Assembly: GCF_018861065.1 (NCBI RefSeq)
Contig: NZ_JAHKQO010000049.1
Coordinates: 1 to 64,000 of the forward strand
DNA length: 64,000 bases
Source: Paraglaciecola arctica
GTDB lineage: Bacteria; Pseudomonadota; Gammaproteobacteria; Enterobacterales; Alteromonadaceae
Direction: 5' to 3'
Shown here one piece after another: positions 37,073 through 47,272 of this stretch (the stretch's first letter is position 1; each line of letters begins with the position of its first letter). The notes under the pieces are model-generated. The model saw only the letters and a list, made by a program, of their open reading frames with translations. It did no database searches and had not been told where the DNA came from. The position numbers were made by a program, and so were the translations under genes.

Positions 37073-37399
37073 ATGACTGATCAACAAATATCTATTGAAG
37101 TGGCCTATGCTACACCTGAAAAACAAGCTTTGCTTGAAGTGGTCATCGAGCAAGGCACAAGTGTTGAGCAAGCCATTGCGGCATCAGGTATTGTAAAACG
37201 TTTTCCTGAAATAGATCTTGAAGTGCTAAAAGTTGGTATTTGGAATCGCACCTGTAAATTGAGCGACTTACCTAAAAAAGGTGACCGAATCGAAATCTAT
37301 CGTCCTCTCATTGCAGACCCCAAAGAAGCAAGACGCCGTAGAGCAGAAAAGGCCAAAGACGAAGGCCGAGCTAATAAAGTCACTGGTGGTAGAGCCTAA
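37073..37399 (+). CDS. rnfH: RnfH/RatB ubiquitin-like fold protein
   Basis: The 108-residue protein belongs to the RnfH family with a beta-grasp fold: ISIEVAYATPEKQALLEVVIEQGTSVEQAI, then GIWNRTCKLSDLPKKGDRIEIYRPL, ending in a basic tail (KEARRRRAEKAKDEGR). The ATG at 37073, 4 bp after the ratA stop, is preferred over an upstream start that would overlap ratA. Its function is not known; the constant link with ratA suggests a shared process. Confidence 0.93.
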   Translation: MTDQQISIEVAYATPEKQALLEVVIEQGTSVEQAIAASGIVKRFPEIDLEVLKVGIWNRTCKLSDLPKKGDRIEIYRPLIADPKEARRRRAEKAKDEGRANKVTGGRA

Positions 37400-37409
37400 A
37401 TTAAACCCA

Positions 37410-38093
37410 CTAAAATCTTAGTCCTAAGGCTTCACATATAAATTTTTGTAAGGGTTGAGCGCGTCCAAAACGGCTCGCCACCATTTTGCAAAAATCAGGT
37501 TGATATAGGTCATTTTCGGTAAGTGGGCAGATAGCAATAAAATCTTTGCGTTTTATCTCATCAATTAATTGATGTTCTCTATCGTAACCTTTAGGTGGAC
37601 GAGTGAGTTTGTTGCCAGCCATTTCATAAAACTCAGTAAAAGGTTGATGTTCAATCGCATCCAAATATGGACCTGGCTTGGTTACAATATGGTCTCGTAT
37701 CGCTGCCAATGAATCTCTGTCAGGGTGCCAAGTGCCCACGGCTAGAAAAATCTCATCAGGCGCAATATGTACATAAAATCCTGGAGCATGCACATCCTTG
37801 CCTACTTCATGACGAAACTGAATACCCACATTGGTTTTATAGGGCGATTTATCTTTAGAAAATCTTACGTCACGATAGACACGCATTAGTGACCCTCCTA
37901 CTTTTTTGGGGCTGGCCTCGTAATGAGGTGAGATAAGACGGATCCATTGATCCATTTGTTCAATAAATGCAAGGGCAGGCGAGCGCACGGTATCTTCATA
38001 TTGTTGTTTATGATCGTTAAACCAGTCGCGATTATTATTGTTTTGTAAGTCTCGCAAAAACTTCATTAATCTAGGTTCGAAATGGCTGAACAC
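37410..38093 (-). CDS. DUF2461 family protein
   Basis: The 227-residue protein shows the DUF2461 (TIGR02453) features: FLRDLQNNNNRDWFNDHKQQYEDTVRSPALAFIEQM near the start, GGSLMRVYRDVRFSKDKSPYKTNVGIQFRH near 64-93, and PGFYVHIAPDEIFLAVGTWHPD. The function of the family is unknown. It lies 25 bp downstream of ppsR in the same direction and may share its transcript. Confidence 0.9.
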   Translation of the reverse strand: MFSHFEPRLMKFLRDLQNNNNRDWFNDHKQQYEDTVRSPALAFIEQMDQWIRLISPHYEASPKKVGGSLMRVYRDVRFSKDKSPYKTNVGIQFRHEVGKDVHAPGFYVHIAPDEIFLAVGTWHPDRDSLAAIRDHIVTKPGPYLDAIEHQPFTEFYEMAGNKLTRPPKGYDREHQLIDEIKRKDFIAICPLTENDLYQPDFCKMVASRFGRAQPLQKFICEALGLRF

Positions 38094-38118
38094 AGGGAAT
38101 ATTCCTTAATGGATAGGT

Positions 38119-38931
38119 TTAGTATTTTTTACGCTGTAAGCCGGTTGTAGCCAAAATTTTGGCTGAAATTTCTTCAATTGAATAACGGGTACTATTCAAA
38201 AAAGGAATTTTTTCTTTGCGGTACAAATTTTCGACTTCGCGTAATTCCATACGGCATTGCTTCAGCGACGCATATTTGCTGTTGGCACGTCTTTCCGAAC
38301 GAATTTGATGTAATCTGTCGGCTTGTATGGTCAGCCCAAAAAGTTTGTCTTTAAAACGCCGTAAAGATGGCGGCAAACGTAAGATGTCGCCCATATCGTC
38401 TTCTGTAAAGGGATAGTTAGCCGCCTTTATGCCATATTGTAAGGCTAAATAAAGACTAGTTGGGGTTTTACCTGAACGCGATACACCGACCAAAATAATA
38501 TCAGCTTCGTGGTAATCTTTAAGATTAGAACCGTCGTCATTTGCTAAAGCGTAGTTTACCGCTTCAATTCGAATATCATAAGTTTTTTCGTGAATACTGT
38601 GAGTACGGTGTTTTTCTGGTTTAGAAGGCACGCCTAGTACTTTTTCCAAAGGGGCCACAAATTGGTCTAGAAAGTTGTAGTTTATGCCCACTGATTTAGA
38701 CACAATCTTGCGCACTTCTGTATTGACTATTGTGTAAAACACTAAAGGTCGTTGATCATCATCTTGAAAACTTTCAGATATTTTTCGAACTACCTCATTG
38801 GCTTCTTCAGGGGTTTCAACGAACGGAATGGTGATGTGTTTAAACTCGATCGTAAACAGGGAAAGCAATGCGTGGCCAAATACCTCCGCGGTAATGGCCG
38901 TTCCATCCGAAATATAATAGGCAGTTCTCAA
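38119..38931 (-). CDS. ppsR: PEP synthase regulatory protein (kinase/pyrophosphorylase)
   Basis: The 270-residue bifunctional enzyme phosphorylates PEP synthase with ADP to switch it off and reactivates it by phosphorolysis. The P-loop ILVGVSRSGKTPTSLYLA lies near 146-163, and YYISDGTAITAEVFGHALLS starts the protein as in the DUF299 family. It is divergent from ppsA across about 200 bp, so regulator and target share one control region. Confidence 0.95.
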   Translation of the reverse strand: MRTAYYISDGTAITAEVFGHALLSLFTIEFKHITIPFVETPEEANEVVRKISESFQDDDQRPLVFYTIVNTEVRKIVSKSVGINYNFLDQFVAPLEKVLGVPSKPEKHRTHSIHEKTYDIRIEAVNYALANDDGSNLKDYHEADIILVGVSRSGKTPTSLYLALQYGIKAANYPFTEDDMGDILRLPPSLRRFKDKLFGLTIQADRLHQIRSERRANSKYASLKQCRMELREVENLYRKEKIPFLNSTRYSIEEISAKILATTGLQRKKY

Positions 38932-39138
38932 AACATTTCCTTAACATTGTTGTAATTTAATTACGAAAAATAATAAAATTTTACTTTTATAACAACAACA
39001 TTCTAAAATCCCCCTATCAAATGTAAAGGCGTTATAAGGATGTCGTTTTTTATACTGTTTTTAACAGTTTAATCTAAGACGTTTGCCTAACCTAACACGA
39101 TTATTAAATTACCAAACAATCATTTGGAGAAAGTGAGA

Positions 39139-41511
39139 ATGCAAGAACACGTTTTGTGGTACCAGCAACTAGGTATGGGTGATGTCGGGGTCGTTGGAGG
39201 CAAAAACGCGTCGTTGGGTGAGATGATTTCAAATTTGGCGAATGCAGGAGTGCAAGTTCCAGGAGGTTTTGCGACTACTTCTCATGCATTTAATTTATTT
39301 CTTGAACAAAGTGGATTAGAAGCGCGAATTCATGAATTGCTAGATAATCTTGATGTTGACGACATTGCCGCTTTAGGTGTGGCAGGTGAAACTATTCGCA
39401 ACTGGATTATCGAGACACCATTTTTACCTGATATGGAAAACGCGATACGTACCGCGTTTGTCACTTTACAAGGTGAAGCCGGTGAAGAAGCCTCTTTTGC
39501 AGTGCGTTCGTCGGCAACAGCAGAGGACATGCCAGATGCCTCTTTTGCAGGACAACAAGAGACTTTTCTAAACGTAAAAGGTTACGACTCGGTTATGGTC
39601 GCAATCAAACATGTATTTGCATCTTTGTTCAACGATAGAGCAATTTCTTATCGCGTACACCAAGGTTATGACCACAAAGGTGTGGCGTTGTCGGCTGGTG
39701 TTCAACGAATGGTACGCAGCGATTGTGCGGCGTCTGGAGTGATGTTTTCAATCGATACAGAGTCAGGTTTTGAAGATGTTGTGTTTATAACATCATCTTA
39801 CGGCTTAGGTGAAATGGTGGTGCAAGGAGCGGTTAACCCTGACGAATTCTATGTGCATAAACCCACTTTGCAAAAAGGCGTACCTGCAGTAGTGCGCAGA
39901 AACCTTGGCAGTAAACTCACCAAAATGATTTATTCAGAAGACTTGGAACACGGCAAACAAGTTGAAATTGTAGATATCGATGCTGCTGATAGCCGCCAAT
40001 ATTCACTAAGTGATGAAGAGATAATGGAATTGGCCAAACAGGCGGTCATTATCGAAAAGCATTACCAACGCCCAATGGATATTGAATGGGCCAAAGACGG
40101 TATAGATGGCAAGCTTTATATTGTGCAAGCTCGTCCAGAGACCGTTCGAAGCCGTGAAGACATTCAAGTTATTGAACGTTTCATGCTTAAAGGCAAAGCC
40201 AAAACCGTATGTGAAGGTCGAGCTATTGGCCACAAAATTGGTGCTGGCGTAGCAAAAGTGCTTAAAGGCGTGGAAGAGATGGATAAGATCCAACCAGGGG
40301 ATGTGTTAGTCACTGACATGACCGATCCTGATTGGGAGCCAATAATGAAAAAAGCCTCGGCAATTGTAACCAACCGAGGCGGACGAACTTGTCATGCGGC
40401 AATTATTGCACGTGAATTAGGTATTCCTGCGGTAGTAGGCTGTGGAAATGCTACCGCATCTGTTGAAACGGGTGACAAGATTACTGTCTCTTGTGCTGAG
40501 GGTGATACTGGCTTTATCTACGGTGATGTACTCGACTTTGACGTGGTCACTTCCCGCATAGACTCAATGCCTAACATTCCTCTCAAAGTGATGATGAATG
40601 TGGGTAACCCCGATAGAGCTTTTGATTTTGCGCGTTTACCTCATGCTGGTGTAGGTTTGGCGCGACTTGAGTTTATTATTAACCGTATGATTGGTGTACA
40701 CCCAAAAGCACTGCTTGATTTCGATAATCAACCTGATGAATTAAAAGAAGAAATTAGCGATATGATGGCTGGTTATGCTTCGCCAGTTGAGTTTTATATC
40801 GAAAAATTAGTTGAAGGTATTTCTACTATTGCAGCGGCGTTTTCGCCTGAAAAAGTCATAGTGCGTATGTCTGACTTTAAATCCAATGAATACTTTAATT
40901 TAGTGGGTGGTTACCAATACGAGCCTGATGAAGAAAACCCAATGCTTGGATTCCGTGGTGCCAGTCGTTATGTTTCAGATTCATTTCGTGCATGTTTTGC
41001 GTTGGAATGTGAAGCCATAAAGCGGGTTCGCAATAAAATGGACTTAACCAACGTTGAGATCATGATCCCGTTTATTCGTACCTTAGAAGAGGGTGCCAAA
41101 GTACTAGAATTACTTGCCGAAGAAGGCTTAGTGCAAGGTGAAAACGGTTTACGTGTAATAATGATGTGTGAATTACCGTCAAATGCGCTTTTGGCTGATC
41201 AATTTCTTGATATGTTTGATGGCTTTTCAATCGGCTCTAACGACTTAACCCAACTAACCTTAGGTTTAGACCGTGACTCTGGGTTAATCGCCCATTTATT
41301 TGATGAGCGTAATCCTGCGGTTAAAGCTTTGTTAGCAATGGCAATTCAAGCCGCGAAGAAGCGTGGTAAGTATGTAGGAATTTGTGGTCAAGGCCCCTCT
41401 GACCACGAAGATTTAGCACAGTGGTTGGTTGAGCAGGGTATTGATAGTGTATCACTTAACCCTGATTCTGTTGTTGAGACTTGGTTGTATCTGGGTGAAA
41501 AACACGGATAA
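39139..41511 (+). CDS. ppsA: Phosphoenolpyruvate synthase
   Basis: The 790-residue enzyme converts pyruvate and ATP to PEP, AMP and phosphate for gluconeogenesis. Domains in order are the ATP-binding N-terminal part ([42 protein letters not shown]), the phosphohistidine domain with [24 protein letters not shown] (His near 417), and the C-terminal PEP-binding barrel ([26 protein letters not shown]). The ATG at 39139 follows GGAGAAAGTG; an upstream TTG is less likely. A strong terminator follows. Confidence 0.97.
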   Translation: MQEHVLWYQQLGMGDVGVVGGKNASLGEMISNLANAGVQVPGGFATTSHAFNLFLEQSGLEARIHELLDNLDVDDIAALGVAGETIRNWIIETPFLPDMENAIRTAFVTLQGEAGEEASFAVRSSATAEDMPDASFAGQQETFLNVKGYDSVMVAIKHVFASLFNDRAISYRVHQGYDHKGVALSAGVQRMVRSDCAASGVMFSIDTESGFEDVVFITSSYGLGEMVVQGAVNPDEFYVHKPTLQKGVPAVVRRNLGSKLTKMIYSEDLEHGKQVEIVDIDAADSRQYSLSDEEIMELAKQAVIIEKHYQRPMDIEWAKDGIDGKLYIVQARPETVRSREDIQVIERFMLKGKAKTVCEGRAIGHKIGAGVAKVLKGVEEMDKIQPGDVLVTDMTDPDWEPIMKKASAIVTNRGGRTCHAAIIARELGIPAVVGCGNATASVETGDKITVSCAEGDTGFIYGDVLDFDVVTSRIDSMPNIPLKVMMNVGNPDRAFDFARLPHAGVGLARLEFIINRMIGVHPKALLDFDNQPDELKEEISDMMAGYASPVEFYIEKLVEGISTIAAAFSPEKVIVRMSDFKSNEYFNLVGGYQYEPDEENPMLGFRGASRYVSDSFRACFALECEAIKRVRNKMDLTNVEIMIPFIRTLEEGAKVLELLAEEGLVQGENGLRVIMMCELPSNALLADQFLDMFDGFSIGSNDLTQLTLGLDRDSGLIAHLFDERNPAVKALLAMAIQAAKKRGKYVGICGQGPSDHEDLAQWLVEQGIDSVSLNPDSVVETWLYLGEKHG

Positions 41512-41530
41512 CATTAATAACTGTTAATCT

Positions 41531-41567
41531 AAAAAGCCGCTTAAACACGAGTCTAAGCGGCTTTTTT
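41531..41567 (+). terminator. Rho-independent terminator of ppsA
   Basis: AAGCCGCTTA (41534-41543) and TAAGCGGCTT (41554-41563) form a 10-bp stem followed by a T run. It is 20 bp after the ppsA stop and may also serve the convergent small gene. Confidence 0.9.
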
Positions 41568-41586
41568 GTACCTAAAGACAGACTCA

Positions 41587-41808
41587 CTAACTTCTAAGTT
41601 TTCTATCCAAAATCATTTTATCTAACTTACGCGCCGATCTAGACATGCCGTTTTGGCAAGTTCTTAACCAATCTCGGGCTTTGGGCACATCATAACTGAG
41701 CATTAATAAGCCTAATAACAACACAAACATCGAACCGGGTAGAATAAAAAACACTACGCCAAACAAGGCTAGCAGGCTACCCAATGCGATTCGTAATTTT
41801 TTCTTCAT
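41587..41808 (-). CDS. Small inner-membrane protein, PGPGW-like
   Basis: The 73-residue protein has one hydrophobic hairpin-like region (IALGSLLALFGVVFFILPGSMFVLLLGLLMLS) and a basic tail. The ILPGSMFVLLLGLLMLS block matches the PGPGW transmembrane family, in which a loop proline-glycine motif sits between two short helices. The function is unknown. It is convergent with ppsA. Confidence 0.75.
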   Translation of the reverse strand: MKKKLRIALGSLLALFGVVFFILPGSMFVLLLGLLMLSYDVPKARDWLRTCQNGMSRSARKLDKMILDRKLRS

Positions 41809-41982
41809 CTTTTTACCCTTGGTTGAATGTGGTTAATTTATTGATTAAGCATATACCAAGTTGTTTTTTACTGAAAATTTCAGTTGTTACAAACTATTTA
41901 ATGCCGAACAGATCTAGAACACAGATGTTCATTTTGGGTATAATTGACGCTCTATTTTTTCATCGATGACTGAATTTCCCCT

Positions 41983-44900
41983 ATGCTGCCAGCGTTAGAC
42001 ACCCAAGCTCTTATTGAAAGCCATTATCAGGACTTTTTATCCGACTTAGCTAAGTCCACTTACTCTGGTGATATTGAGTATAGCTATGCGAGCCGTTTGG
42101 CGGTGTCTACCGATAATTCAATTTACCAGCAATTGCCGCAAGCTGTAGTGTTTCCAAAAAGTCTTGATGATTTGTCACAGATAGGTAAAACCGCCAACGC
42201 TTATCAAGCAGTGAAATTTTCAGCCCGAGGTGGTGGTACAGGTACTAATGGCCAATCTCTCACCAGCGGAATTATTGTTGATGTGTCGCGGCACATGAAT
42301 CAAGTCTTAGAGGTCAATGCAGAACAAGGATGGGCAAGAGTGCAAGCTGGGGTAGTTAAAGACCAGCTAAATGAAGTGTTAAAACCTTTAGGTTTCTTTT
42401 TTGCGCCTGACTTGTCCACCAGTAATAGAGCAACTGTGGGCGGTATGATCAGTACGGATGCTTCAGGGCAAGGCTCTTTGGTATACGGTAAAACCAGTGA
42501 TCACATTTTGGCTCTGACGTCAGTTATGGCAGACGGAACGATTTTAAATACGACCCCAATGGCAATTGATGACGCCAAAGTCTTGGGTCAAGAACACACG
42601 CCTATGGCTAAAATAACCCAACAGTTATTGGATACTTGTTTGGGAAAACGCCAGCAAATCATAGATAAATTTCCTCGCTTAAACCGCTTTTTAACGGGGT
42701 ATGATTTGGAAAATACTCTGAATGATGATTTGTCTGTATTTGATATCAGTCGAGTTATTACTGGCTCTGAAGGCTCTTTGGTTTTTGTGGCGGAAGCGAA
42801 AGTGAATATCACGCCTATCGCTAAGTTCAAAGCATTGGTAAATGTTAAATATGATTCATTCGAATCAGCACTGCGACATGCACCTAGTATGGTTGCGGCC
42901 AATGCTACGTCGGTTGAAACCGTAGACAGTAATGTGCTCAATATGGCGAAGCAGGACATTATTTGGCATTCAGTCGATAGTTTGATTACCGAAGTCGAGG
43001 GTAAAACTGTACTTGGTTTAAACATGGTTGAGTACAACAGTAATGATCAAGCTGATATCGAACAAAAAATAGCTACCTTAAGCGCCAATTTAGACTCCGC
43101 AGAAAACCTGGGGGTAATTGGTTATCAAATTACTTACGATAAAGCCGACATTCAGAAAATTTACGCCATGCGTAAAAAGTCAGTGGGATTACTGGGAAAA
43201 ATAAAAGGCACTAAAAAACCTATCGCATTTGTTGAGGATACGGCAGTACCACCTGAGAACTTAGCTGATTTTATAATGGAATTTAGAGCGTTATTAGATG
43301 GCCATGGTTTGAAATACGGTATGTTTGGTCATGTGGATGCCGGCGTTTTACATGTGCGCCCAGCGCTGGACTTATGTGATTCTGAGCAAGAAGCTATGGT
43401 GCCCGAAATATCTGATCAAGTGGTGGCGTTAGTCGCCAAATATGGTGGCTTGATGTGGGGAGAGCACGGTAAAGGGTACCGTAGTGAATATGGACCGCAG
43501 TTTTTTGGAGATGAGTTATTCACTGAGCTGAGAAAAATTAAAAGCGTTTTTGATCCACTTAACAAAATGAATCCTGGGAAAATTTGTACTCCCTTAGACT
43601 CAACCGAGTCTTTGGTAAAAGTCTCAGGTCAAAAACGTGGTGAGTTTGACCGTCAAATTCCCATAGAAGTGAGAAGCTCGTTTGAACCTGCCATGAGCTG
43701 TAATGGCAATGGATTATGTTTTAATTACGATACCACTTCTCCAATGTGTCCATCATTTAAAATAACCGGTGATAGACGTCATAGCCCAAAAGGTCGTGCT
43801 AGCATGGTGCGCGAATGGCTGAGACTTTTGGCAAAACAAAACATAGATGTCAATGTATTAGAACATAACGAAGATCCACCTAGTTGGTTCGAGCGTTTTA
43901 GAAATTCCACTGATAAAAGAGTGGCCGATGATTTCTCTCATGAAGTACTAGAAGTCATGGAAGGCTGTTTGGCGTGTAAGGCATGCTCAAGTCAATGCCC
44001 AGTCAGTGTGGATGTGCCTGGATTTAGGTCGCGTTTTTTAAGTATGTATTATCAACGTTATATGCGCCCAGCCAAAGACCACTTGGTGGGGAATATTGAA
44101 ACCATGGCGCCTTTAATGGCCAAAGTACCGGGATTTATTAACTTTTTCTTGCGTCAAAATTGGGTTAAACAAACAATTCGCAAAACAGTTGGTTATCTTG
44201 ATACGCCTATTTTGTCGCAACCCACTCTTAGTGAAAGATTGGATGGTGACTTAAGCACGCAATTTAATTTAGAAGCGCTACAAAAATTAGATCCAAGTCA
44301 GTTGGCCAAAAAAGTGTGTATTGTGCAGGACCCTTTTACGAGTTTTTACGATGCAAGCGTAGTCGAATCTTTGGTATCACTGATTACAAAGCTAGGTTAC
44401 GAACCTGTGTTATTGCCATTTATGCCAAACGGTAAACCGCAACATGTAAAAGGGTTTTTAACGCAATTTGCTAAAACGGCAAAAACCGCAGCAGATTTGC
44501 TGAATCAGTTAGATGAACTTGACCTGCCGATGATAGGTGTCGACCCTTCTATGGTGTTGTGTTATCGCGACGAATACACTAAAACTTTGGGCGCCGCTCG
44601 GGGTGAATTTAAGGTGCAACTCGTGCACGAATGGTTGTTGCAACTTGAGCTCCCAAAAGCTAACACTAATACTGCTCAAAACTATGCCCTGTTTGGTCAC
44701 TGTAGCGAAAAAACCGCATTGCCAGCAAGTGAACAACAATGGCAACAAATTTTCGAGAAAACTGGCCTTAGCTTAACGGCTGTTTCAGTTGGTTGTTGTG
44801 GGATGGCGGGGACATTTGGACACGAAGCGAGTCATATTGAAGAATCAACCGGAATATACCAATTAAGTTGGCAGCAGGCAGTCAGTCAATATCAACCAGA

Positions 44901-45003
44901 ACAAATAGTGGCGACCGGTTATTCTTGCCGTAGTCAGGTCGCAAGGTTTGAGACATTTAAACCCAAACATCCGCTGCAAATTTTGGCATTGAGTTTAAGT
45001 TAG
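41983..45003 (+). CDS. ydiJ: YdiJ-type FAD and Fe-S dehydrogenase
   Basis: The 1006-residue protein fuses a FAD-linked oxidase with an Fe-S domain. The PCMH-type FAD region is at about 50-240 (VKFSARGGGTGTNGQSLTSGIIVD), the oxidase C-terminal domain follows to about 540, and two cysteine clusters come next: CNGNGLCFNYDTTSPMCPS near 566 and CLACKACSSQCP near 663. A C-terminal Cys-rich CCG-type domain (VGCCGMAG) ends it. E. coli YdiJ is reported to oxidise D-2-hydroxyglutarate or similar 2-hydroxyacids. It is membrane-peripheral and feeds electrons to quinone. Confidence 0.93.
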   Translation: MLPALDTQALIESHYQDFLSDLAKSTYSGDIEYSYASRLAVSTDNSIYQQLPQAVVFPKSLDDLSQIGKTANAYQAVKFSARGGGTGTNGQSLTSGIIVDVSRHMNQVLEVNAEQGWARVQAGVVKDQLNEVLKPLGFFFAPDLSTSNRATVGGMISTDASGQGSLVYGKTSDHILALTSVMADGTILNTTPMAIDDAKVLGQEHTPMAKITQQLLDTCLGKRQQIIDKFPRLNRFLTGYDLENTLNDDLSVFDISRVITGSEGSLVFVAEAKVNITPIAKFKALVNVKYDSFESALRHAPSMVAANATSVETVDSNVLNMAKQDIIWHSVDSLITEVEGKTVLGLNMVEYNSNDQADIEQKIATLSANLDSAENLGVIGYQITYDKADIQKIYAMRKKSVGLLGKIKGTKKPIAFVEDTAVPPENLADFIMEFRALLDGHGLKYGMFGHVDAGVLHVRPALDLCDSEQEAMVPEISDQVVALVAKYGGLMWGEHGKGYRSEYGPQFFGDELFTELRKIKSVFDPLNKMNPGKICTPLDSTESLVKVSGQKRGEFDRQIPIEVRSSFEPAMSCNGNGLCFNYDTTSPMCPSFKITGDRRHSPKGRASMVREWLRLLAKQNIDVNVLEHNEDPPSWFERFRNSTDKRVADDFSHEVLEVMEGCLACKACSSQCPVSVDVPGFRSRFLSMYYQRYMRPAKDHLVGNIETMAPLMAKVPGFINFFLRQNWVKQTIRKTVGYLDTPILSQPTLSERLDGDLSTQFNLEALQKLDPSQLAKKVCIVQDPFTSFYDASVVESLVSLITKLGYEPVLLPFMPNGKPQHVKGFLTQFAKTAKTAADLLNQLDELDLPMIGVDPSMVLCYRDEYTKTLGAARGEFKVQLVHEWLLQLELPKANTNTAQNYALFGHCSEKTALPASEQQWQQIFEKTGLSLTAVSVGCCGMAGTFGHEASHIEESTGIYQLSWQQAVSQYQPEQIVATGYSCRSQVARFETFKPKHPLQILALSLS

Positions 45004-45084
45004 AGCGGAAACACGGTGTAGCGCTGCTTTCTCGGCAGATAGTGATGTGAATATATTGAATTAACTGAGTATAAGGAAGATAGA

Positions 45085-45720
45085 TTGCAAAACATGGATC
45101 TATTTGATGAGCCTGAATGTACGCCAATCAATGTGCTCGATTACGATGGGCTGGTGGAATACCATGGAACGCTTATTCCAGCTGAACAGGCTAATTATTA
45201 CTTTGATGTGTTGCTTGAAAAAATTGAGTGGAAAAGTGACCAAGCCAATATTTTTGGTAAGCAGATCTTAACCAAACGTAAAGTAGCTTGGTATGGTGAT
45301 AAGCCTTTTAGTTATACCTATTCTAACGCCACGAAATTGGCATTACCCTGGATTGATGAATTGGTTGTACTTAAAAGTATTGTTGAACAAAAGACTGGGG
45401 CTAGCTTTAATTCTTGTTTGCTCAATTTATACCACAGTGGTGAAGAGGGCATGGCTTGGCATAGTGATGCTGAAAAGGACTTATTAAAAAACGGGGAGAT
45501 AGGCTCGTTAAGCTTTGGGGCGCAGCGAAAGTTCTCCTTTAAACATAAACGCAGTCAAAAAAACGTGTCACTATCGCTACAACACGGCAGTTTATTGGTA
45601 ATGAAGGGTGAAACCCAAAGCCATTGGTTACATCGACTACCGCCTACTAAAAAAGTGGATACGCCAAGAATAAATCTAACCTTTAGAACCATTGATGAGT
45701 CTCAATCTGACGGTCGCTGA
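45085..45720 (+). CDS. AlkB-like 2-oxoglutarate/Fe(II) DNA demethylase
   Basis: The 211-residue oxygenase has the Fe ligands HxD (MAWHSDAEKD) and the distal His (HWLHRLP), with the 2-oxoglutarate Arg in RINLTFRTI. The order and the block KRKVAWYGDKPFSYTYSN match bacterial proteins of the ALKBH2/3-like AlkB group, which repair 1-methyladenine and 3-methylcytosine in DNA. The TTG at 45085 lies 7 bp after AAGGA and is a plausible start; an ATG three codons on is the alternative. Confidence 0.9.
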   Translation: MQNMDLFDEPECTPINVLDYDGLVEYHGTLIPAEQANYYFDVLLEKIEWKSDQANIFGKQILTKRKVAWYGDKPFSYTYSNATKLALPWIDELVVLKSIVEQKTGASFNSCLLNLYHSGEEGMAWHSDAEKDLLKNGEIGSLSFGAQRKFSFKHKRSQKNVSLSLQHGSLLVMKGETQSHWLHRLPPTKKVDTPRINLTFRTIDESQSDGR

Positions 45721-46112
45721 TGAGCGATAGGGCAGGGTTAGTAGGTAGAGGCTAAGAAATAGAGGCTAGCTAAAAGCAAAGGGAAAAAGCTTTCAGCATG
45801 CCCTTGAACTTTATGAAGAGGGCGTTGTGAAGATTGCCATTGTAACTGCAAAACATGTAATGGCTTGGTTATACAAGGGATTGTATCTATGGTCAAAAAT
45901 CACTACCAGCCTCAAGCGCTGTCAGCCCACTGATGGATAGGGACAGCAAGCCTTGGATCGTGTTGGAACTCTGCGGCCCATAAGATCCTATAATATTGAC
46001 GATATTGACTCTCGTCCCATCCACGCATAATAGTGGTATTTATATTAACCAACGATAGACTCTCAGTCGCTTTCGCTCAATGTAGGCTGATAATTAGAAC
46101 TCTCTTACACTA
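45721..46112. other. Intergenic region without gene
   Basis: No coding frame, RNA gene or repeat is evident in this 392-bp gap between the AlkB-like gene and roxA, which converge on it. The base composition is mixed and it may hold decayed sequence. Confidence 0.5.
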
Positions 46113-47270
46113 TTACTCAATATACCAATGGCCTTTATTTACAAGTAGGGTGAGCAATGCGGTGAATTCTGGGAATTGACTGTATTGAGTTTCACCTTCT
46201 TGTTCAGCAATGAATGGCACTGATAAAAACTTTTTTACTAGGTCGGCTGATTCGATGGGTCCAGAATAAGACTCTCCTTGTATGTAAAAGGTAAAGGTGG
46301 CATTAGCGCTGATACTACTATTTGGCTCTACAAATATAGGTTTGACTCCTAGATTACGATGGAAATATTCGCCGTTACTAAGCATGTCGATAATGGCTTG
46401 TTGAGAAAACTCTTCGATTTGATGGTTTGATTCATCCTCTGCTTTTTTGTTGTCGCTTAAAAATACCGGTAACCATTGATCAAATTGCTCGCTTTGCAAT
46501 ATTTGCGCTAACAATGCTTTGAACTGTACAACTTCTTGTTGTTTGATTTCACCTGTGAATTCGCGAGGGGACAACCCATGATCTTTGTAGCGTTGGGTCA
46601 AAGTGTTGTGATCAATAGCGTAATCAGCAAAGGATGACAGTATTTCTTGTTGGGAAGGGGCTCTAAAACCCACTGAATAATTCATACATGGCTCTAATGC
46701 CACGCCGTTGTGTGGATGATTAGCAGGAATATAAATAATATCTCCAGCGGTGAGCACCTCGTCTATTATAGGCTCGAAACCTGTCACCTGAGATAAATCA
46801 CAGTGGGGTCTGATTGTTTCGTAGTGGCTAGGTAAGCCTACCTGCCAGCGTCTGCTGCCCTTACCTTGAATAATAAATACGTCGTATTGGTCTAAGTGTG
46901 GGCCGACACCCGCTCCAGGGTTTGAATAACTCACCATTAAATCATCCATCCGCCACACAGGAATAAAATCAAAGGTGTTCATTAAACTATCGGCGTCAGG
47001 CACATAATGGTCAACTGATTGCACTAACAGACTCCATTGACCTAAACAGTGTTTATTTATGTCATCATAAGGGCCGTGTTCGACCGCCCATATGCCGTCT
47101 TGATTATTGACAATACGTGAGTCTACTGATTCTTCTTCGGTTAAGCCCGCAAGCTCATGTTCATCAATGGGATCTTGGAAATCCTGAAATCCTTGACGAA
47201 TTAACAGGGGCTTTTGTTGCCAATAATCTTTAAGAAAAACTTCAATATCAATATTTTGTAATTTGTACAT
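46113..47270 (-). CDS. roxA: Ribosomal protein uL16 3-hydroxylase (JmjC/cupin oxygenase)
   Basis: The 385-residue 2-oxoglutarate oxygenase hydroxylates an Arg of ribosomal protein L16. It has the HxD iron site in GVGPHLDQYDVFIIQ (near 125-139) and the distal His in YIPANHPHNGVALEPCMNYSVGFR, and the family's start FLKDYWQQKPLLIRQGF. The C-terminal winged-helix dimerisation part is present. The gene follows the cyclase gene by 2 bp, so they are co-transcribed. Confidence 0.94.
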   Translation of the reverse strand: MYKLQNIDIEVFLKDYWQQKPLLIRQGFQDFQDPIDEHELAGLTEEESVDSRIVNNQDGIWAVEHGPYDDINKHCLGQWSLLVQSVDHYVPDADSLMNTFDFIPVWRMDDLMVSYSNPGAGVGPHLDQYDVFIIQGKGSRRWQVGLPSHYETIRPHCDLSQVTGFEPIIDEVLTAGDIIYIPANHPHNGVALEPCMNYSVGFRAPSQQEILSSFADYAIDHNTLTQRYKDHGLSPREFTGEIKQQEVVQFKALLAQILQSEQFDQWLPVFLSDNKKAEDESNHQIEEFSQQAIIDMLSNGEYFHRNLGVKPIFVEPNSSISANATFTFYIQGESYSGPIESADLVKKFLSVPFIAEQEGETQYSQFPEFTALLTLLVNKGHWYIE

Positions 47271-47272
47271 CT